A stretch of DNA of 64,000 nucleotides from Gaeumannomyces sp. JS-464. Its lineage: Eukaryota; Ascomycota; Sordariomycetes; Magnaporthales; Magnaporthaceae. The stretch lies in contig NGZR01000003.1 in the NCBI GenBank assembly GCA_002197995.1, positions 1,116,001 through 1,180,000 on the forward strand, given 5' to 3'. The translations under genes were made by a program, and so were the position numbers. Shown here one piece after another: positions 10,608 through 23,770 of the stretch. The notes below the pieces were generated by a model that made no database searches, was not told the DNA's origin, and saw only the letters and a program-made list of their open reading frames with translations. Numbering within the stretch: position 1 is the stretch's first letter; each line of letters begins with the position of its first letter.

Positions 10608-13600
10608 GGTGGCTGAATTCAATCCAGAATGCTCTGGTGACGGGCTCAGGCCGGTGACGCAGGTGCCCTGTCGGTGTCCTCGGCATGGAGCCTTTGGGAC
10701 CTTTGGCAAGCAGCGCCCTTGAGGCTGGCAACTTTGTGGCTGTCGGCTTGTGCTGTTGTTCGAGGTCGCGTCTCAAATGGGGCAAATGGATGCTGCATTG
10801 AGTTCTCCGAAACCGCCGCCAAATGGGCCTGTGACGTGGTCGTTTGGTCCACTCATGTGGGAAGCCTAAATGGGTCGGACGGCTGAGCTAATAAGTAAGC
10901 CCCCTTCCCACAGCATTTTCTGTTTCTCGCCCTGATCTGAATCTCGTCCGCTTTTGCCTTTTTTCTGGATCTCCCTTTTGTCGTCTCCCACAATTGACCG
11001 CGCAGACCAATAATCAATCACCAACCCTAGTGCCAGCAGCTTCTCCTGACGTCTACGACGACGGCGCGACGGAAACCACACGCGATCGCCGCTCGTTTAC
11101 ACAGCTCGCGGTCGCCTTTGCAATATTGGGAGCGGCAGCGCTCTTGAGGTAGGGACAGGTCTTGTGGTCGCCTGTGGCTTGAGCGGCCAATCCGCCTAGC
11201 CGACCGCATCTCTTGAGTCTCTGAAAATATTCCCTTCTTTCTCCCACACCCGAACGGCGCCGCTAGTAGCCAGGCCCTGTCTGTATCTCTTCATCTGTTT
11301 CTTGTTGGTCCGGTTCGTGCTGTTGCTCTTGTCTGCCAGGCTAGGGTGGGAGAGGATTCGGGGTGCTTGGGCGGACAAGGTGCCGCCCGTCCAGCTGCTC
11401 TAGGACAAGGTCGAGCTACTTGCGTATGGCCAATGTGCCCGAACATCAAAGAACGCCCGTTGTTCTCGCACCTTCAGCCATCAGTAATGGAGCTGCTTGG
11501 TTCCCGAACGAGGCGATCCCAGCGCCCATCAATCTCTGGCGTTGTCGCCACAGGCTGTTGAATGCGCTGCAGGCACCAACATCTTCTGGTATCCGCATGC
11601 CATCTTCGGTTTGCAACCCGTGCCGGTTTCCAAACCCAGTCCAGCCGAAACTGGTCTCGACACTGGATACGGTTGACGCCTGCTCCTAGCAACCGAGTAC
11701 ACCAGAAGACATGAAGCCAGGACTGGGCGGGCAGTCTGCTCGTAAGTGGAAATTCATAGCCCAGCAGTGCCGGCGCTTATGGAAGTGTGCCAAAGATCAT
11801 CGGCGACAGTGCATGGGCGGTGCTCCTTCGCCCGCAGGCGGCGTCGCCATGGGCCATCGCCCTAAACCACACGGTCATAAGCAGTCGGCCATCGTTTGGC
11901 ATGACGAGCTAGGCCTTGTCTTTGTCTCTTGGCAGTGGAAGCGACCAACTCCCTGGGCGAGCTCGGTGTCAACGGGGTGTCGCCTGGCGGGCGACCAGTC
12001 GTCCAGGAGGAGCTTTTCGCTGGCGACAATCGATGCCGGAGTCGCATCAGATGGCCAAAATATCCTATCCCTGTCGTCGACGAGGATGAGACTATTTAGC
12101 AGAAGCCAGAGCCGGCTTGCGGGATCGTCGACAGGGATTCTACCATCCACGCTCGGGTCGAGGGCCGAGTGGCAATCCGTCTGCCGAGTGAGGGGCATTC
12201 GCGTCGCGATGCGCTTGGGGCTGGGGTCAGATGGATTTTGGTTTATGGCCACCCAAGTGGGTGCAAATAAAACACCAAATGGCCGAAAAGGTTGGGTGTG
12301 GCACTCCTGCCATATGGCTATGAGGAAGAGCCGCCTTTGCTAATGTGTGTGGGAGGGTGTGGGAGGGTGGGTGGTGGATTTGAAGATGGAGGCACGCGAG
12401 AGAATTGGTGGCAGCACTACTCGAGGGAGGGGCCGACAGTTGGATGCGTGGTGGCCGATGCCGGGCGGCTGGCTGGGCCTTGGGCCAGGCGCCCTCCCCG
12501 GGCCTGGCGTCGAATGCGTGCCACCCAGCGAGGGGAGCAGCCAGAAAATTCGAGGGGGAGGGGACCCAGAGGGAGCTACCATTGATAGGTGAGGTCCGCG
12601 CGGGCTGTTGACAACTGGCGGGGTCAGTCCACTTGGCCGAGTGGTACATGACAGGGTACGAGTCTAAGGAATTGAGTGAGCTCTTCGGACGCATATCGCT
12701 CTTCTGGACGGCGACTACTCACCCGTCGGGGGACGCCCCATCTTTTTTGCATTTTTTTTTCTTGTTCCTACACCTCTCTACTATCTTCTCCATCCTTTCA
12801 AAACATCTCCAGCTCGCTTTTTGGCCTCAAAAGTGGCAAAAAGGGCGATGTGGCTGTCTAGGGCGGTTCAGCCGGAAGCCCAAGGTTCGAGCGGCGGTGC
12901 GGCCGCCAACATTGAAATCCGCCACATCGCTCGGTGTGCAATGAAATATATTGAAAATATGCAGAATTGATCAAATAGCCGATTCCGCAAAAAAAGCTTC
13001 TTTGTTTTGTTCCAATTGTGGTGGCTGTTTGCTTTGGCGCAGTCGGGAAATTGGGAACGCAAAACCGAAAGAAAGTGACAATCGTGGCAGTCGGCAGCAT
13101 GAGCCAAGCTCCACCGCAGCCCCTTGAGCCGCAGAACGGGTAGCACGCCACCACGCGAATTCTCGAAGATGGCATGGAATCTGTCCAGTCCACGCTCAAG
13201 ACAGACCACAATGGAGGCAGTCAATGGCTGGCTCTCGCCCGCCTGAAGAGCATCGGCTCGCGGGTGCTGTGCTTCAACGAAGGCGGGCGCGCCCGAACAT
13301 TGACAAAGGACCTATGTCTTCTCTCTCCTTTGCCCGACCTCTGTCTTGCCCAGCTTCCGGACCTTGGACTTGCCTAAAGTAGGGAGTATCGAACCCGTCA
13401 TGGGCCGATCTGTTTCCCTTGACCATTGACCTGTTCAGACGCCCGCCAGCCTCCGGCCCCCAAGCGGTACTCGCCTCATCTAGTCTGGAGGCACAAACCT
13501 CCTGTTCCTTCTGTACCTGGAAGGTTAGCACCAGCCAATAGATGTCTGGTTCTCCGGTAGATTCAATCAACGTCGCGTGTCACTGTCTCTGCGTCTTGGG

Positions 13601-14226
13601 CACTGCTTGATCTACAGCCCGCTCGGCCTCGACCGACATAGACTCCGCTACTACGCACTTTTATTGATGGCATTCTCAAACCCAAGCCTCTTGGAGCTTC
13701 TAGCATCTTGACTGACACAAGCTGAGTAGAGAGTGCCCCTAGACGGCTGCCCCATCTATTTTCATTCGACTAATAACACTCGTTCTTTTTGACTCCTCGG
13801 AGGCTTTCGATGCTCCAGCTCTTGTTTCGCCCATGGACCACCACTCTTTCCATTGAAATAAAAACAAGTCGTTTGGCAGCTGTATAGAGGACATACTCAT
13901 TCCACCAGATAATACCGGTCTTACTTCGACAAACTATTGCAGGCCGATTCTCTTGTTCCTTCATCTGCCCGAGTGCTGGGCCGCTGCGCAGACGATGGAG
14001 TGTCGTTGATGGATTATGTAATCCCGGCCAGATTTGGCGGCACCACAGCGGGCACCCCATGTCCATGCGCCGTCGATCATCCCGCCAGGCTTGGCAGCGC
14101 GAACCCACCCGTCCGTGCCCACCCATGGGGAATTTCAAGAACATGGGTTTCGTCAGACCCCAAATAATTTCCACCATTTGATTTATCCATGCCACTGCAA
14201 ACCGCACCAACAACCATTACAAACCC
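10608..14226. other. Intergenic region between divergent VPS51 and RMI1
   Basis: These 3.6 kb separate two divergently transcribed genes and must hold both promoters. Stop-free frames of 60-210 codons occur on both strands (largest at about 11711-12343, +), but none resembles a protein family and they overlap antisense frames. A pyrimidine-rich tract lies near 12740-12800. A T-loop-like GGTTCGAGC at about 12880 is not flanked by pairing stems, so it is not a tRNA. I see no mobile element. Confidence 0.5.
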
Positions 14227-15100
14227 ATGGACGACCCAGCAGCCCAGATCCGCGCCGCGCTAGTCGCGCAGTCCCTCCCCGCCCCTCCCAATCCTGGCTC
14301 CAGAACCTGCTCTCCTCGCGGCCGCGGCCGCTCCCGCCGCTGCTCTCGCTCGTGGCCACGGCCAAGGCGCGCCTGCTGGCCGCGGACCTAACCACCCCGG
14401 GGCTGCTGGACCCGGCCGGGACGGCGCCGTTCCCGCCCGTGTCGGCGACAGCAGGCAGTAGTAACAACAGCATCGGCCCAGAGGTGAAGGAGGCCCGCCT
14501 GCCGCGCGACGTGGCGTGCCAGGTGCTCGACATCGAGAACCTGTCGCGCAGCCGCTGGGACCAGGTCGAGGAGCTCGAGGCCGTCGCGCGCGGCGAGCTG
14601 ACGCGCGGCAGGCAGATCGTGCGCGTGCGCGACGCCGACGCCGACGCTGAGCCGGGCGATGGCGACGCTGGCGGTGACGTCCCGCCCGAGGACCGCCCGG
14701 CCGGGTTCTCTGCTGCCGGTGGTGGTGGTGTTGGTGGTGTTGGTGGTGTTGGTGGTGGTGCCCGCCCGGGCCTGGGCGGCGCTGGTGGTAACGGCGGCGG
14801 TGCTCCTCCAGCAGCAGACAGGAACGCGACGCACCGCCTCGTGCTGCAGGACTGCAGGGGCCAGAAGCTCTTCGGCCTGGAGCTGCGGCGCGTCGAGAGG
14901 CTCGGCATCGGCCGCACCAACATCGGGAGAAGATCCTGCTCCGGGCCGGCACCGTCGTCGCGAGGGGCACCGTGCTGCTCGAGCCGGACAAGTGCGTCGT
15001 CCTTGGGGGGAAGGTCGAGGCTTGGCAAAAGTCCTGGCTCGAGGGGAGGCTGGCGAGACTAAAAGAAGCAGCCGGCACTCCCGACAGGGACTCAAGATAG
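14227..15100 (+). CDS. RMI1: RecQ-mediated genome instability protein 1 (Rmi1; two frameshifts)
   Basis: Rmi1 is the OB-fold partner of the Sgs1/BLM helicase and Top3, and promotes dissolution of double Holliday junctions. The start at 14227 gives MDDPAAQIRAALVAQSLP, continuing after a one-base loss in a C run (about 14285) with SQSWLQNLLSSRP. The Rmi1 core follows: VACQVLDIENLSRSRWDQVE and ELTRGRQIVRV, then a Gly/Val-rich insert, then RLVLQDCRGQKLFGLELRRV and RTNIGEKILLRAG. A second loss of one G near 14935 shifts the frame before EKILL. The C-terminal block VVLGGKVEAWQKSWLEGRL leads to TAG at 15098-15100. Length (about 290 residues) fits fungal Rmi1. It converges with SKI3 across 286 bases. 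Confidence 0.88.
14716..14762 (+). repeat. GGT-rich minisatellite within RMI1
   Basis: Short tandem GGTGGTGTT units encode an in-frame poly-Gly/Val stretch between two conserved halves of the Rmi1 OB-fold. Its position in a variable loop suggests it can change length without destroying the fold. Confidence 0.85.
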
Positions 15101-15386
15101 AGGACAACGGAATTTCTTTGCTCGAGTGGATAGATGCTCACTATGCAGTTCCTGAAGATGGCGATGCCGATAATATGATACCCAGGAGAAGAACAAAATT
15201 ATAAAGCGTGAGCATCCTGTACAATCCAACATATCTTTTCACATATCATCAAGGCTCAAACGCGCTAGTCTACCTCGACATCCCTTCACAAACTCTCGCC
15301 AAACAAAAGATGTATATCCTCTTTAACTGCTTTGAAGAGAATCGTTTCTCATCCCCATCATACTGACCCAACAAGTATAAACCCAC

Positions 15387-18300
15387 CTAACGAGCAACTA
15401 GACAATCCGCCAGTCCGTGCCAGCCTTCCTTGGCCCACGGCGCAGCCATAATGGCCGTCTGCGCGTCCACGGCCCTACCCGTGCCCGCATACGTCCTCGC
15501 CAGGTCCTCAGCCGCGAGATTGCCCCTCGGCGCCACAGCCCGTCGGGCAAGCTCCACCGCAACCTCGGCGCTCTGGGTCGCCGCCTCCATTCCCTCCTCC
15601 TCGCCCGCCGCCGCCGACAAGTTCAGCCAGCCGCGGCAGTATGGGTGAAGCATGATGTCGACCTGAGCCTGCTCCTTGGCAACGTCAGCGCCCTCTCCTA
15701 GGGCTGCAGCGGCCCGCAACACCTCGCTGATCTGTGACTGGCCCGTCGCTCCAACGGCGTCGCTGGCCCGTAGAGCCTGCAGCTCAGCCGAAACCGCCTC
15801 GAGACTCTCGGCGTCCCCGTCGAGCAGCGCAATGGCGCCTAGCAGTAATACTGACGGCACGTGGTCTGGCCGCTGCTCGACTACCTCGAAGAGCAACGTC
15901 CGCGCCTGCTCGCGTGCCTCGTCGCTGCCCGCGGCCCAGAGCACCTGCGCCAGCAAGCAGACTGCATCCGCTTTCATCTCCTCCCCGCACTCGTCCAGGG
16001 CCTTCTGGAAGTAGCCAACAGAGTCGTTGACGTCGCCCGCAAAGTACCTTGCCAGGCCCAGGGTGAGGTGCGACGACAACCGCGCCTTGGCTCTCTCTTC
16101 GGCAGGGAGCTCCGACTCGTCTCCCTCTGTCAGCTGCAGCGCCATTTCGCCACAATCGACTGCTTCATCGTTGCGGCCCGAGGCCAGCAGGGCGCGCGCC
16201 AGGTCAGTCTTAGCCAGTGCGAACCGCCTGAGGGACTCCGGGGATTCCGTCTTTTCGTAGTGAGCCTCGAGAGAGGCACATATGGGCTCGAGCACGGCCG
16301 CCGAGCTGGTGTGGTGTCCGACGCGCTCGTGGAAGAGCGTCGAAAGGTGACCTAGCGCAAGCTCCTGCGGCCGCAGGGCCCGCAGCTGACCGAGGGCAAA
16401 GATAGGCTGCAGAAGCGATCCGATGGAACGCCGCCCGGTGGTCCGACGACGACGTGGTCAAACATGGAGACGGAGTACTGCTGCTGCGTCACGGTCGACG
16501 ACGATCCAGCTATACCCATGGCGTGCGTGAACAGGCCGCGGGCCTCGCGGGCGTCGCCGTACATGAGCGCCGCAAATCCTTGCCCGACCCAAGCGTGTGC
16601 GTAGTCCGGGTCCGTCGACTGCGCCCGCGTGAAGGCCTCGTTGGCGAGCGCCAAGTCGTTCTGTATGAGCGCCAGAGTGCCCAGATTTGCCCACGCCGAC
16701 ACGCCGCGCTCGTTCAGGTACAGGCTCCGGACGAAGGCGTGCTGCGAAACGGCAGGGTTGATGGTGCTCGTTGCGACACCGAGCGCGTCCCAGAAGTCTG
16801 CGTTGCCGGCCTCGAGCTCAATGGCGCGCTTGAAGCCCGCCGCAGCCGCCTTGAGGTACCTGCTCGACTTTTGTCTGATCGAGTACGGCAGGCACGTGTG
16901 GGCTCGGTACTCAGCCCAGCCCAGATTGAAGTAGGCACAGCCTGGGCGTGCACGGTCGCGCGCAGACACGTATACCGCGCGCTTGTGCGCCATGGACGCC
17001 TGCAGGCATCTGGTGAGCTCCACCCCGAGTTTCTCCTCCTCGGACCACACGCTCTTGGTCTGGATCACCCGCACGCCAACATTGTCTAGTCCGAACGTGT
17101 CATACTCGGGCGTCCGTCGTCGTTTCCCTATCAGAGCGCTGACGGCGTCGCTAGGGAACTCCGACAGTCTCCTTGGATGCTAGAGAAGATGGAACAGGAA
17201 TCTCCCACAGCCTTCCAAAAGTTGAAAGTGTCCGAGACTGCTGCTGACGCCTTTGTGGCAAAGTCGATGGTGTCGACAGCAAGTCCCACGGCCTTGCCGA
17301 AGAGGCCCTTGTCCACGCACGACAGGGCGCTTTCGACCATGGTCTGCATTAGCGCGATAGCCACACCATCTTCGTCCGGTCGACTCGTGATGACCTCCTT
17401 GTAGAGGTCTATGGCAGCGTCGTAGTCACTGAGCTGGCGCTTGATGTTGGCCAGCAAGAACTTGGTGAACCAAACGTCTGCGGCGTCCTGCGGACCTGAT
17501 GGCGTCCCCTCGAGCTCCTGCGCGTTGAGCGTGGCCTTCGTCGCCGCAATGTACCGGCCCGAAGTTGTAGTAGCTCTCGCCCAAGCCGACCAGGAGTGGT
17601 AGTCGTCGGGCTTGATGCGGAGCGCGGACTGGAACGAGACCACGGCCTTGGCAATAGTCCTGCTTGTTGAGCTCGGCGACGCCCAGTGCGGCGAAGGGCC
17701 AACCAGCCCCTTCCTCTTAGAACCGGGCGGGGCTTGACCTTTCCTGAATCCACGACCCGCTGCGCCACGAGCTCGACCCTATCCCAGTCCCTGTCCTCGG
17801 CGAAGGACCTTGCTAGTCGTTCCGCTGCCTCGACCTCGGACGGCGACAGTTCGACGGCCTTGAGGAAGCACTTGCGCGCTCGCTTTTTGTCCTTGCAGTA
17901 GTCCTCGTAGTAGACTCCCAGGCTCGTGTATGCCGGAGCGAAATTGAGGTCGTTCTTCAAGCTTGCCAAGAACTGTGCGTATGCGCCTGTCCGGCTCTTG
18001 CGCGCAGCCTTCGAAGTGTCTACGTTCCAGATGCACACTCCTAGGCGGTACTGGGTCTGAGCCAACAGTCCCTTCATGGAAGGTCCGCCCTTCTCCATCA
18101 GGGGTATGCAAGCCTCGAGCTCCTCCTTGCCCGCAGCGAAGTCGCCCTTCCTAGCCTTGACCCAGGCCGCCTCAGAGCGGACCCGCAGGTTTTCGGGGTC
18201 ACGCCCGAGTGCTCTCTCTAAGAAAGCGATGGCGTCATCAAACTCCTCCTCTTCCTCGTAAATGAGACCTACACCGATTAGAGCGGGGGTCGCAGTAGGG

Positions 18301-19722
18301 TCACGCTCAAGCACGCTATCGAACAGCGCCTTGGCTTCCTGGTGGTTTCTCGGGGACTGATGGAAGACTAGCGCAGTGCCGAGATACACGAGCAGCGCGT
18401 TCTCAGTATTCTCAAACTTGAGTCCGGTCTTCTTTCTCTGGCTGTTGACAAGTTCTCGTGCTTTCCGCATCAGGTCCACATTGCTGTCGTGTTCCTCAAG
18501 GTGCTGGTAGTACTCGCCCATCAGCCGGTACGCAAACAGCGAGTTTGCTGTGCTAATCCCCTCCGTCATCATCAGGATCCGGTCCTCGTCTGTTATGGGG
18601 ACAAAGGCTGTTGGTGCACCCCCGTCTTCGTCGTCCTCGCTCTCATCGTCACTGGCGGCATCGCCCTTGGCGCCGGCATCGGTAGGCTTTTCCTCATATT
18701 TGGGGAAGGGCGAGATGGTGCTCGTGAGGTAGCCGGTGATGATTTTGTAGAGATCACTGTCCGGGAAGAATGTGCAGTAGTCGCGCAAGACATTGACATC
18801 CCACTGCCTGATTTCCTTATGATCTGGCCAATCCACGATAATGTCCCAGGCGAGCTTGAAGGGGTGCTTGATGATTACCATGTCAGAAGCCAACTTCTGC
18901 ACAACCTCAAGCTCGCGGGCCTTTTCCTCGCCATGAGGGAAGGCCAAGAGCCTCTCGTAGCAGTGCTGGAGCAGCTTCTCCTCATACACTCGACGGAGCT
19001 CGTCGTCGTTCGTCCAGTTGATGAGATTGCGGTAGATCTCTCCGAGCTTGCTCTGGCCCAGGACTTCGCGCTTGACCTCGACGGTGACGTCGTTGATCCT
19101 TGCGCCGATGCGGGTCCGACGCTCGCCAATGAGAGTGTTGATCTTTTTCTTTTCGGTGACTTCTGTGAACTGCGCGATAGTCTCATACGTCCTAGAAGGA
19201 TGCGGCAGCCTGCCCTCGAGGGCTGGATAGATGGGGCTGCCTGGCAGGATGACCTCGAGGACATCGATGTACTGGGCCTGGTCCCCCGTGTTCTTGACGT
19301 GCTCGGTGAGCTTGTCGATGACGTCTTGACACTTGTACATGTCATTTTGGCCGTGGTAGTACTCGGCAAGCTTGACAGCTGCGTGCTTGTACCCATCAAG
19401 CCGGGCACAGGCTTGCTTCTGGTAAAGCTTGATCAGACCCTGCCATGGTTGCGGGTCCTCGGGCTTTAGGGCGCTTGCGGCGAGATAGCCCGCTTCAGAC
19501 TCGGCGAGCTTGCCTTTCTTGTCCAAGGCAAAAGCCAGGAAGATGTGCCTTTACCCATGTCAAAATGGCTGAATTAGGCATTGAAGGAGTTGGCCAAATA
19601 AGCACTCACCCTTGGAAGCTCTTGGGCTCACTCTGCACGAAGGCCTGAGCTTTCTGGATGGCATCGTCCCATTTTGACTGGCGGATCAGCTCGCCGATGG
19701 CCTTGAGGGCGGCCTTCGACAT
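15387..19722 (-). CDS. SKI3: Superkiller protein 3 (Ski3/TTC37), TPR scaffold of the Ski complex (frameshifted)
   Basis: Ski3 is the large TPR scaffold of the cytosolic Ski2-Ski3-Ski8 complex, which feeds mRNA into the exosome for 3'-5' decay. The start at 19722 gives MSKAALKAIGELIRQSKWDD. The intron at 19549-19609 joins KSFQG to HIFLAFALDKKG. Exon 2 encodes well over 1,300 residues of TPR units, with typical blocks such as GLIKLYQKQ, LADSLYAY-like A/B helices, NLGWAEYRAHTCLP and RAIELEAGNADFWDALGVA. It ends in AKEGWHGLADCLVAR and a stop at 15387. At least six one-base frameshifts lie near 17745, 17650, 17605, 17565, 17180 and 16425. The 17605/17565 pair is a G loss followed by a G gain. Downstream of each shift the family sequence resumes, so the gene is very probably intact in the organism. 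Confidence 0.93.
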
Positions 19723-20247
19723 CTCCACCACGAGCGCCCAGGGTGACCCAGAGGCGCAGCTGCCTAGGATGAGTTGACGAGGCTGAAATGAAGGTGACGT
19801 GTGAGAGTCGAAATGACGAGGGCGGAGCAGCAAGTTTATCAAGGTGGAGGAGCCATGCTATAGCCTAAAGCAATCAAAACAAGCACCGACGCGAACGCCC
19901 TGGAGGGAATGACGAGCGTCTCTGGGCAGCTCAGGTTCGTAGCTCTGGTGCCTTTTCATTCATCCCTTGTCTTTGATCTTTCATCATCTCACCGGCACAA
20001 AGGTGGGTTGACAGTGTGTGCGCGCATGCATGAGTACTGTGTTGCTCGCACCCACTGGCGGGACGGCTCCCCGCATTTGGGGCAGGCTGTTCCATCATCC
20101 TTATCTTATCACGTCAAGAAAAAAAAAAAATCAGGAACGCGGACCACACCCGCTCGTCGCAAAAAGTTGCCGCGGATAGTCGTCGGTCTCCAGCAAAAGG
20201 CCAGGGAGCACCAAACGACAGGTCAGCCTCTCTCCATATCGAGCAAA
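19723..20247. promoter_or_regulatory. Bidirectional promoter, SKI3/UTP22
   Basis: Only 525 bases separate the start codons of these two divergent RNA-metabolism genes. An A-rich run (about 20118-20130) lies roughly 120 bases upstream of the UTP22 start. No further motif could be assigned with confidence. Confidence 0.6.
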
Positions 20248-23200
20248 ATGGACTCCTCCCCGGCCAAACGTCGAAAAATCTCCGAGTCCGGCGCATCGAT
20301 CCCCAATGGCAACGCTCTGGAAACCGCTGCCAGTTCGGCAGGCATCTACCGGCCAAGCCCCTTTATCCTCGAGACGGAGGAGCTCCTGGGCGAGGTCAAG
20401 ATCGACCCGTCCGAGTCGCTGAAGGGCGTCGACCAGCTCCTTCATAAGATCAAGGGGGCCATCGAGACTCTGGATCCCCATGGGCCTCTCCCCGTACGTC
20501 CATCCCCTGCGAGTTCCCCTTTGTCCTCCAATTCAAGCCTTGCTGAGCTGACGCTTGTCATCTTTTCCCTTGCAGATCAACGACGCCGTGAAGCGATTCG
20601 AAAAGGAAAGCGGCATCAACATCCCCTTTCCAGATCCAAAGCCGCCCAAGGATTCGCAATACAAGCTCTCGCTTGAGCGCCCAACCATCTTCAATGTAGT
20701 CGGTAGCTACGTCTCCAAGACCATGATCAGGTCCCAGGGCTATATGGCCGTCGACATGGTCGTCGAGATGCCGCAGGGCATGTTCCAGGAGAAGGACTAC
20801 CTGAATCTCCGGTACTTTTACAAGAGGGCCTACTTCCTCGCCAACGTCGCGGCCGGGGTGCGCAAGGGGCTCGGCCTGGACGTGTCGTTCGCGAACCTCA
20901 ACGACAATCCTCTGGTGCCGGTTCTATGCGTCTCGGCTGCGCAAGACACCAAGGAACCCGCCAAGGATAAAGGAAAGGGGGCCAAGGACAGGTCAGGCGC
21001 CATCGTGAGGATAATACCTTGCGCATCCGACAGCCTCTTCCCCAAAAACAAGCTGTCGTCTACGAGCAATGCAGTGCGCCCTACCGGTGGCGCCGAGGAC
21101 AAGGAGACCACCCCGATGCCGACTTGTTTCTACAACTCAACTCTAAAGGCCGAGGGACTCTACTTTGCCTACCTCAAAGCACTCCGCTTGACGGAAAAGG
21201 CCTCACCCGCTTTTAGGGATGCATGTGTCCTCGGGCGCGTGTGGCTACAGCAAAGGGGATTTGGCGGCTCCATCTCACGGGGCGGATTCGGTCACTTTGA
21301 GTGGTCACTGCTACTGGCCCTGCTTATGCAAAGCAGCGGGCGGCGGAAGAGCGGGGACCAGCAGTCCGCGCTCTCCTCGGCCCTCAGCAGCCACCAGATG
21401 TTCAAGGCGGCCGTACAGTTCCTGGCCAAGGCTGATCTAGCCGACGGCAGCAAAAAGCCCATGGTTCTAGGCAAGCTAGGCGACGTGGGCATCGACTCGG
21501 TGCGCGAGCCCGGCCCGGTGCTGTATGACGCCGCGAGACAGCTGAATTTTGGCTTCAAGATGAGCCCATGGTCGGCTGCACTGCTGAGAAGGAATGCCAA
21601 ATGGACGCTGGACGTGCTAAATAACAGCACTGTGGACCAGTTCAGTGCTACCTTTATCACAAAAGCAGACGTGCCTCTCCAAATTTACGATTTGCTCGTC
21701 CAGGTGCCTTGCCCGAGCGCCGACGAGTCTAGGACTCCTGGCTCACAGGGCGGCATCTTCGAGTTCGCCAGCAGGGTACACAGGATCCTGAAGCGGGCCT
21801 TGACTGGCCGGGCGCAGCTTATCCACATCAAACTGCCAGAGCAGCGTCCATGGAGTCCTACGAAAGACTCCAAACCCACTACAGAATCGGAGACACTACT
21901 CGTCGGTATCGTATTCGACCCGGTTGAGATGGGCCGGAAAGTCGACCACGGACCGTCCGCCGAGGAAAAGGCGGAGGCGAGGAAGTATCGGCAGTTCTGG
22001 GGGGAGAGGGCGGAGTTGAGGCGATTCAAGGACGGCAACATTCAGGAAACGCTAATCTGGACGCGCGATACGCCGTTCGGTGTCTGCAAGGAGATTGTCA
22101 GCTACATCCTCAAGCTCCATCTTCAAGGTCGACGCGGGCGAGCTCGAGTTCTACGGTAGTGGCTTCACCTCCCTTATCCACGCCAAACCCTCGGATGCAG
22201 CAGCCTACTCTGCAGCCCGTGAGGCGTTTTCGACGCTGGAGCGCGATATCCGTTCTCTGGAGGATCTGCCCCTGCAGGTGAGGCAGGTCGCTCCCACAGC
22301 TCCCGAGCTACGGTCATCGTCAGTCAAGGCCCCTCAGCTGGACCAATCACGAGCGCCTTACAGGCCAATGGATGTGGTGATATCTTTCGAGGTTTCAAGC
22401 AAGTGGCCCGATAACATTGCAGCCATCCAGCGTACCAAGGTGGCTTTCCTGCTCAAGATCGGGAGTCTCCTCGCGTCGGCAAACTCCAGCATCACCACCC
22501 ACATTGGGCTGGAGGATGCCGGGCACGAGCACGAAAACCTGGCGTTCCTAGATATTGTCTACGATGAGGGCGCCGTCTTCCGGCTCCGGATCCATAGCGA
22601 CCTCGAGGAGACCCTTTTAGACCGTAGAACCAAGGACAAGACACTCGAGCAATTCGCGCGCACCGAGAGCGCCAGCTTCCTAGCTACCTCACGCCGACGA
22701 TTCACGCACCTGCCACTGCTTAACCAGACCATCTCGACCTTCTGCACGCGTTTTCCTGCGCTGTCGCTGACCATCCGCCTTGCCAAACACTGGTTCGCCT
22801 CGCACAAGCTGACCAACCACTTCCTGCCTGAGGTCGTCGAACTCGCGGCGCTTCACGCCTTCGCCAACCCGGCGCCGTGGCAAACCCCCTCTGGCCCTGT
22901 GACGGGCCTGCTGCGAACGCTCATGCTCCTCGCCCGCTGGGATTGGCGCGACGAGCCCCTGATAGTCGACCCCTCTGGCGACATGGACGCGGCCGCGCGC
23001 CAGGCAGTCGCCGCACGCCTGACGGCTTGGCGGCACACGCTCGACCCGGCAATGAACCGCACCGTGCTCCTCATTGCCACTCCTGCCGATGAGACAGGCA
23101 CAGCCTTCACGAACGTGGACGGTCGGGCGCTGCCTAGCCGCGTGGCTGCGTCGCGCATGACTGCGCTGGCGCGGTCGGCCTGCCGCCTGGTGCGGGAGCG

Positions 23201-23770
23201 GGAACCTGGCGAGCTGGAGCCCCGCATGCTGTTCGCGCCCTCCCTTGCGGACTACGACGTGGTGATGCGCCTCGACGGTGCCACGGTCAAGCGGCTCAGG
23301 GCCGGGGGCGACGAGGCGGACGCGCCAAAGTCCAGGTTCAAAAACCTCAACGGCTCCGCGACGGGCGCGCGCCCGCCCCTCGCGCGCGACCCCGTCGAGG
23401 CGCTCCTGGGCCGGCTCGAGGACGCGTACGGCGCGGTGCTGGTGCTGTTCCGCGGCGGGCCCGAGGACCTGGTCGTCGGCGGCATCTGGAACCCCATGGT
23501 GCAGAGGCGCTCTTTCCGCGTCAACCTCCCCTGCTCGTTCAAGCCCGTAGGTCCTTCGGCAGTCCCCCCTTCTACCGCAGGACCCAAGTCGGCGAGGAAA
23601 CGGAAAGGCGACGAGAGCGGTGATGAAGACATGGAGGCGGCAGCGAGAGCGACGGCAGTGACGACGGCGGGGATGACGACCTCGTCGAGGTTAACCGCGA
23701 GGCCATGTTGTCTGAAATTGCGAGGGTAGGGGGGGATTTGATCCAGAGCATCGAGGTCAAGGGTTCTTGA
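20248..23770 (+). CDS. UTP22: U3 snoRNP/SSU processome protein Utp22 (Nrap family)
   Basis: Utp22 is an essential component of the UTP-C subcomplex of the small-subunit processome and acts in 18S rRNA maturation in the nucleolus. The start at 20248 gives MDSSPAKRRKISESG. The intron (20494-20575) joins HGPLP to INDAVKRFEKESG. The protein of about 1,170 residues shows the tandem inactive nucleotidyltransferase/PAP-like Nrap domains: RPTIFNVVGSYVSKTMIRSQ, MVVEMPQGMFQEKDYLNLRY, KRAYFLANVA, GGFGHFEWSLLLALLMQ, LTIRLAKHWFASHKL and VLFRGGPEDLVVGGIWNP. Two frameshifts are apparent: near 22115 (one extra base or two lost) and near 23643 (one base lost). After the second the true acidic tail resumes (DDLVEVNREAMLSEIARVGG) and ends at TGA 23768-23770. 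Confidence 0.95.

Noticed and set aside
12860..12905. GGTTCGAGC motif like a tRNA T-loop
   Set aside because: The flanking bases do not pair into a T stem, and no D arm, anticodon arm or acceptor stem is present.
13375..13410. Reverse-strand GGTTCGATAC, tRNA-like
   Set aside because: Only three of five T-stem positions pair and no other arm can be formed.
14260..15141. 293-codon minus-strand frame over RMI1
   Set aside because: It is the antisense shadow of the RMI1 coding sequence.
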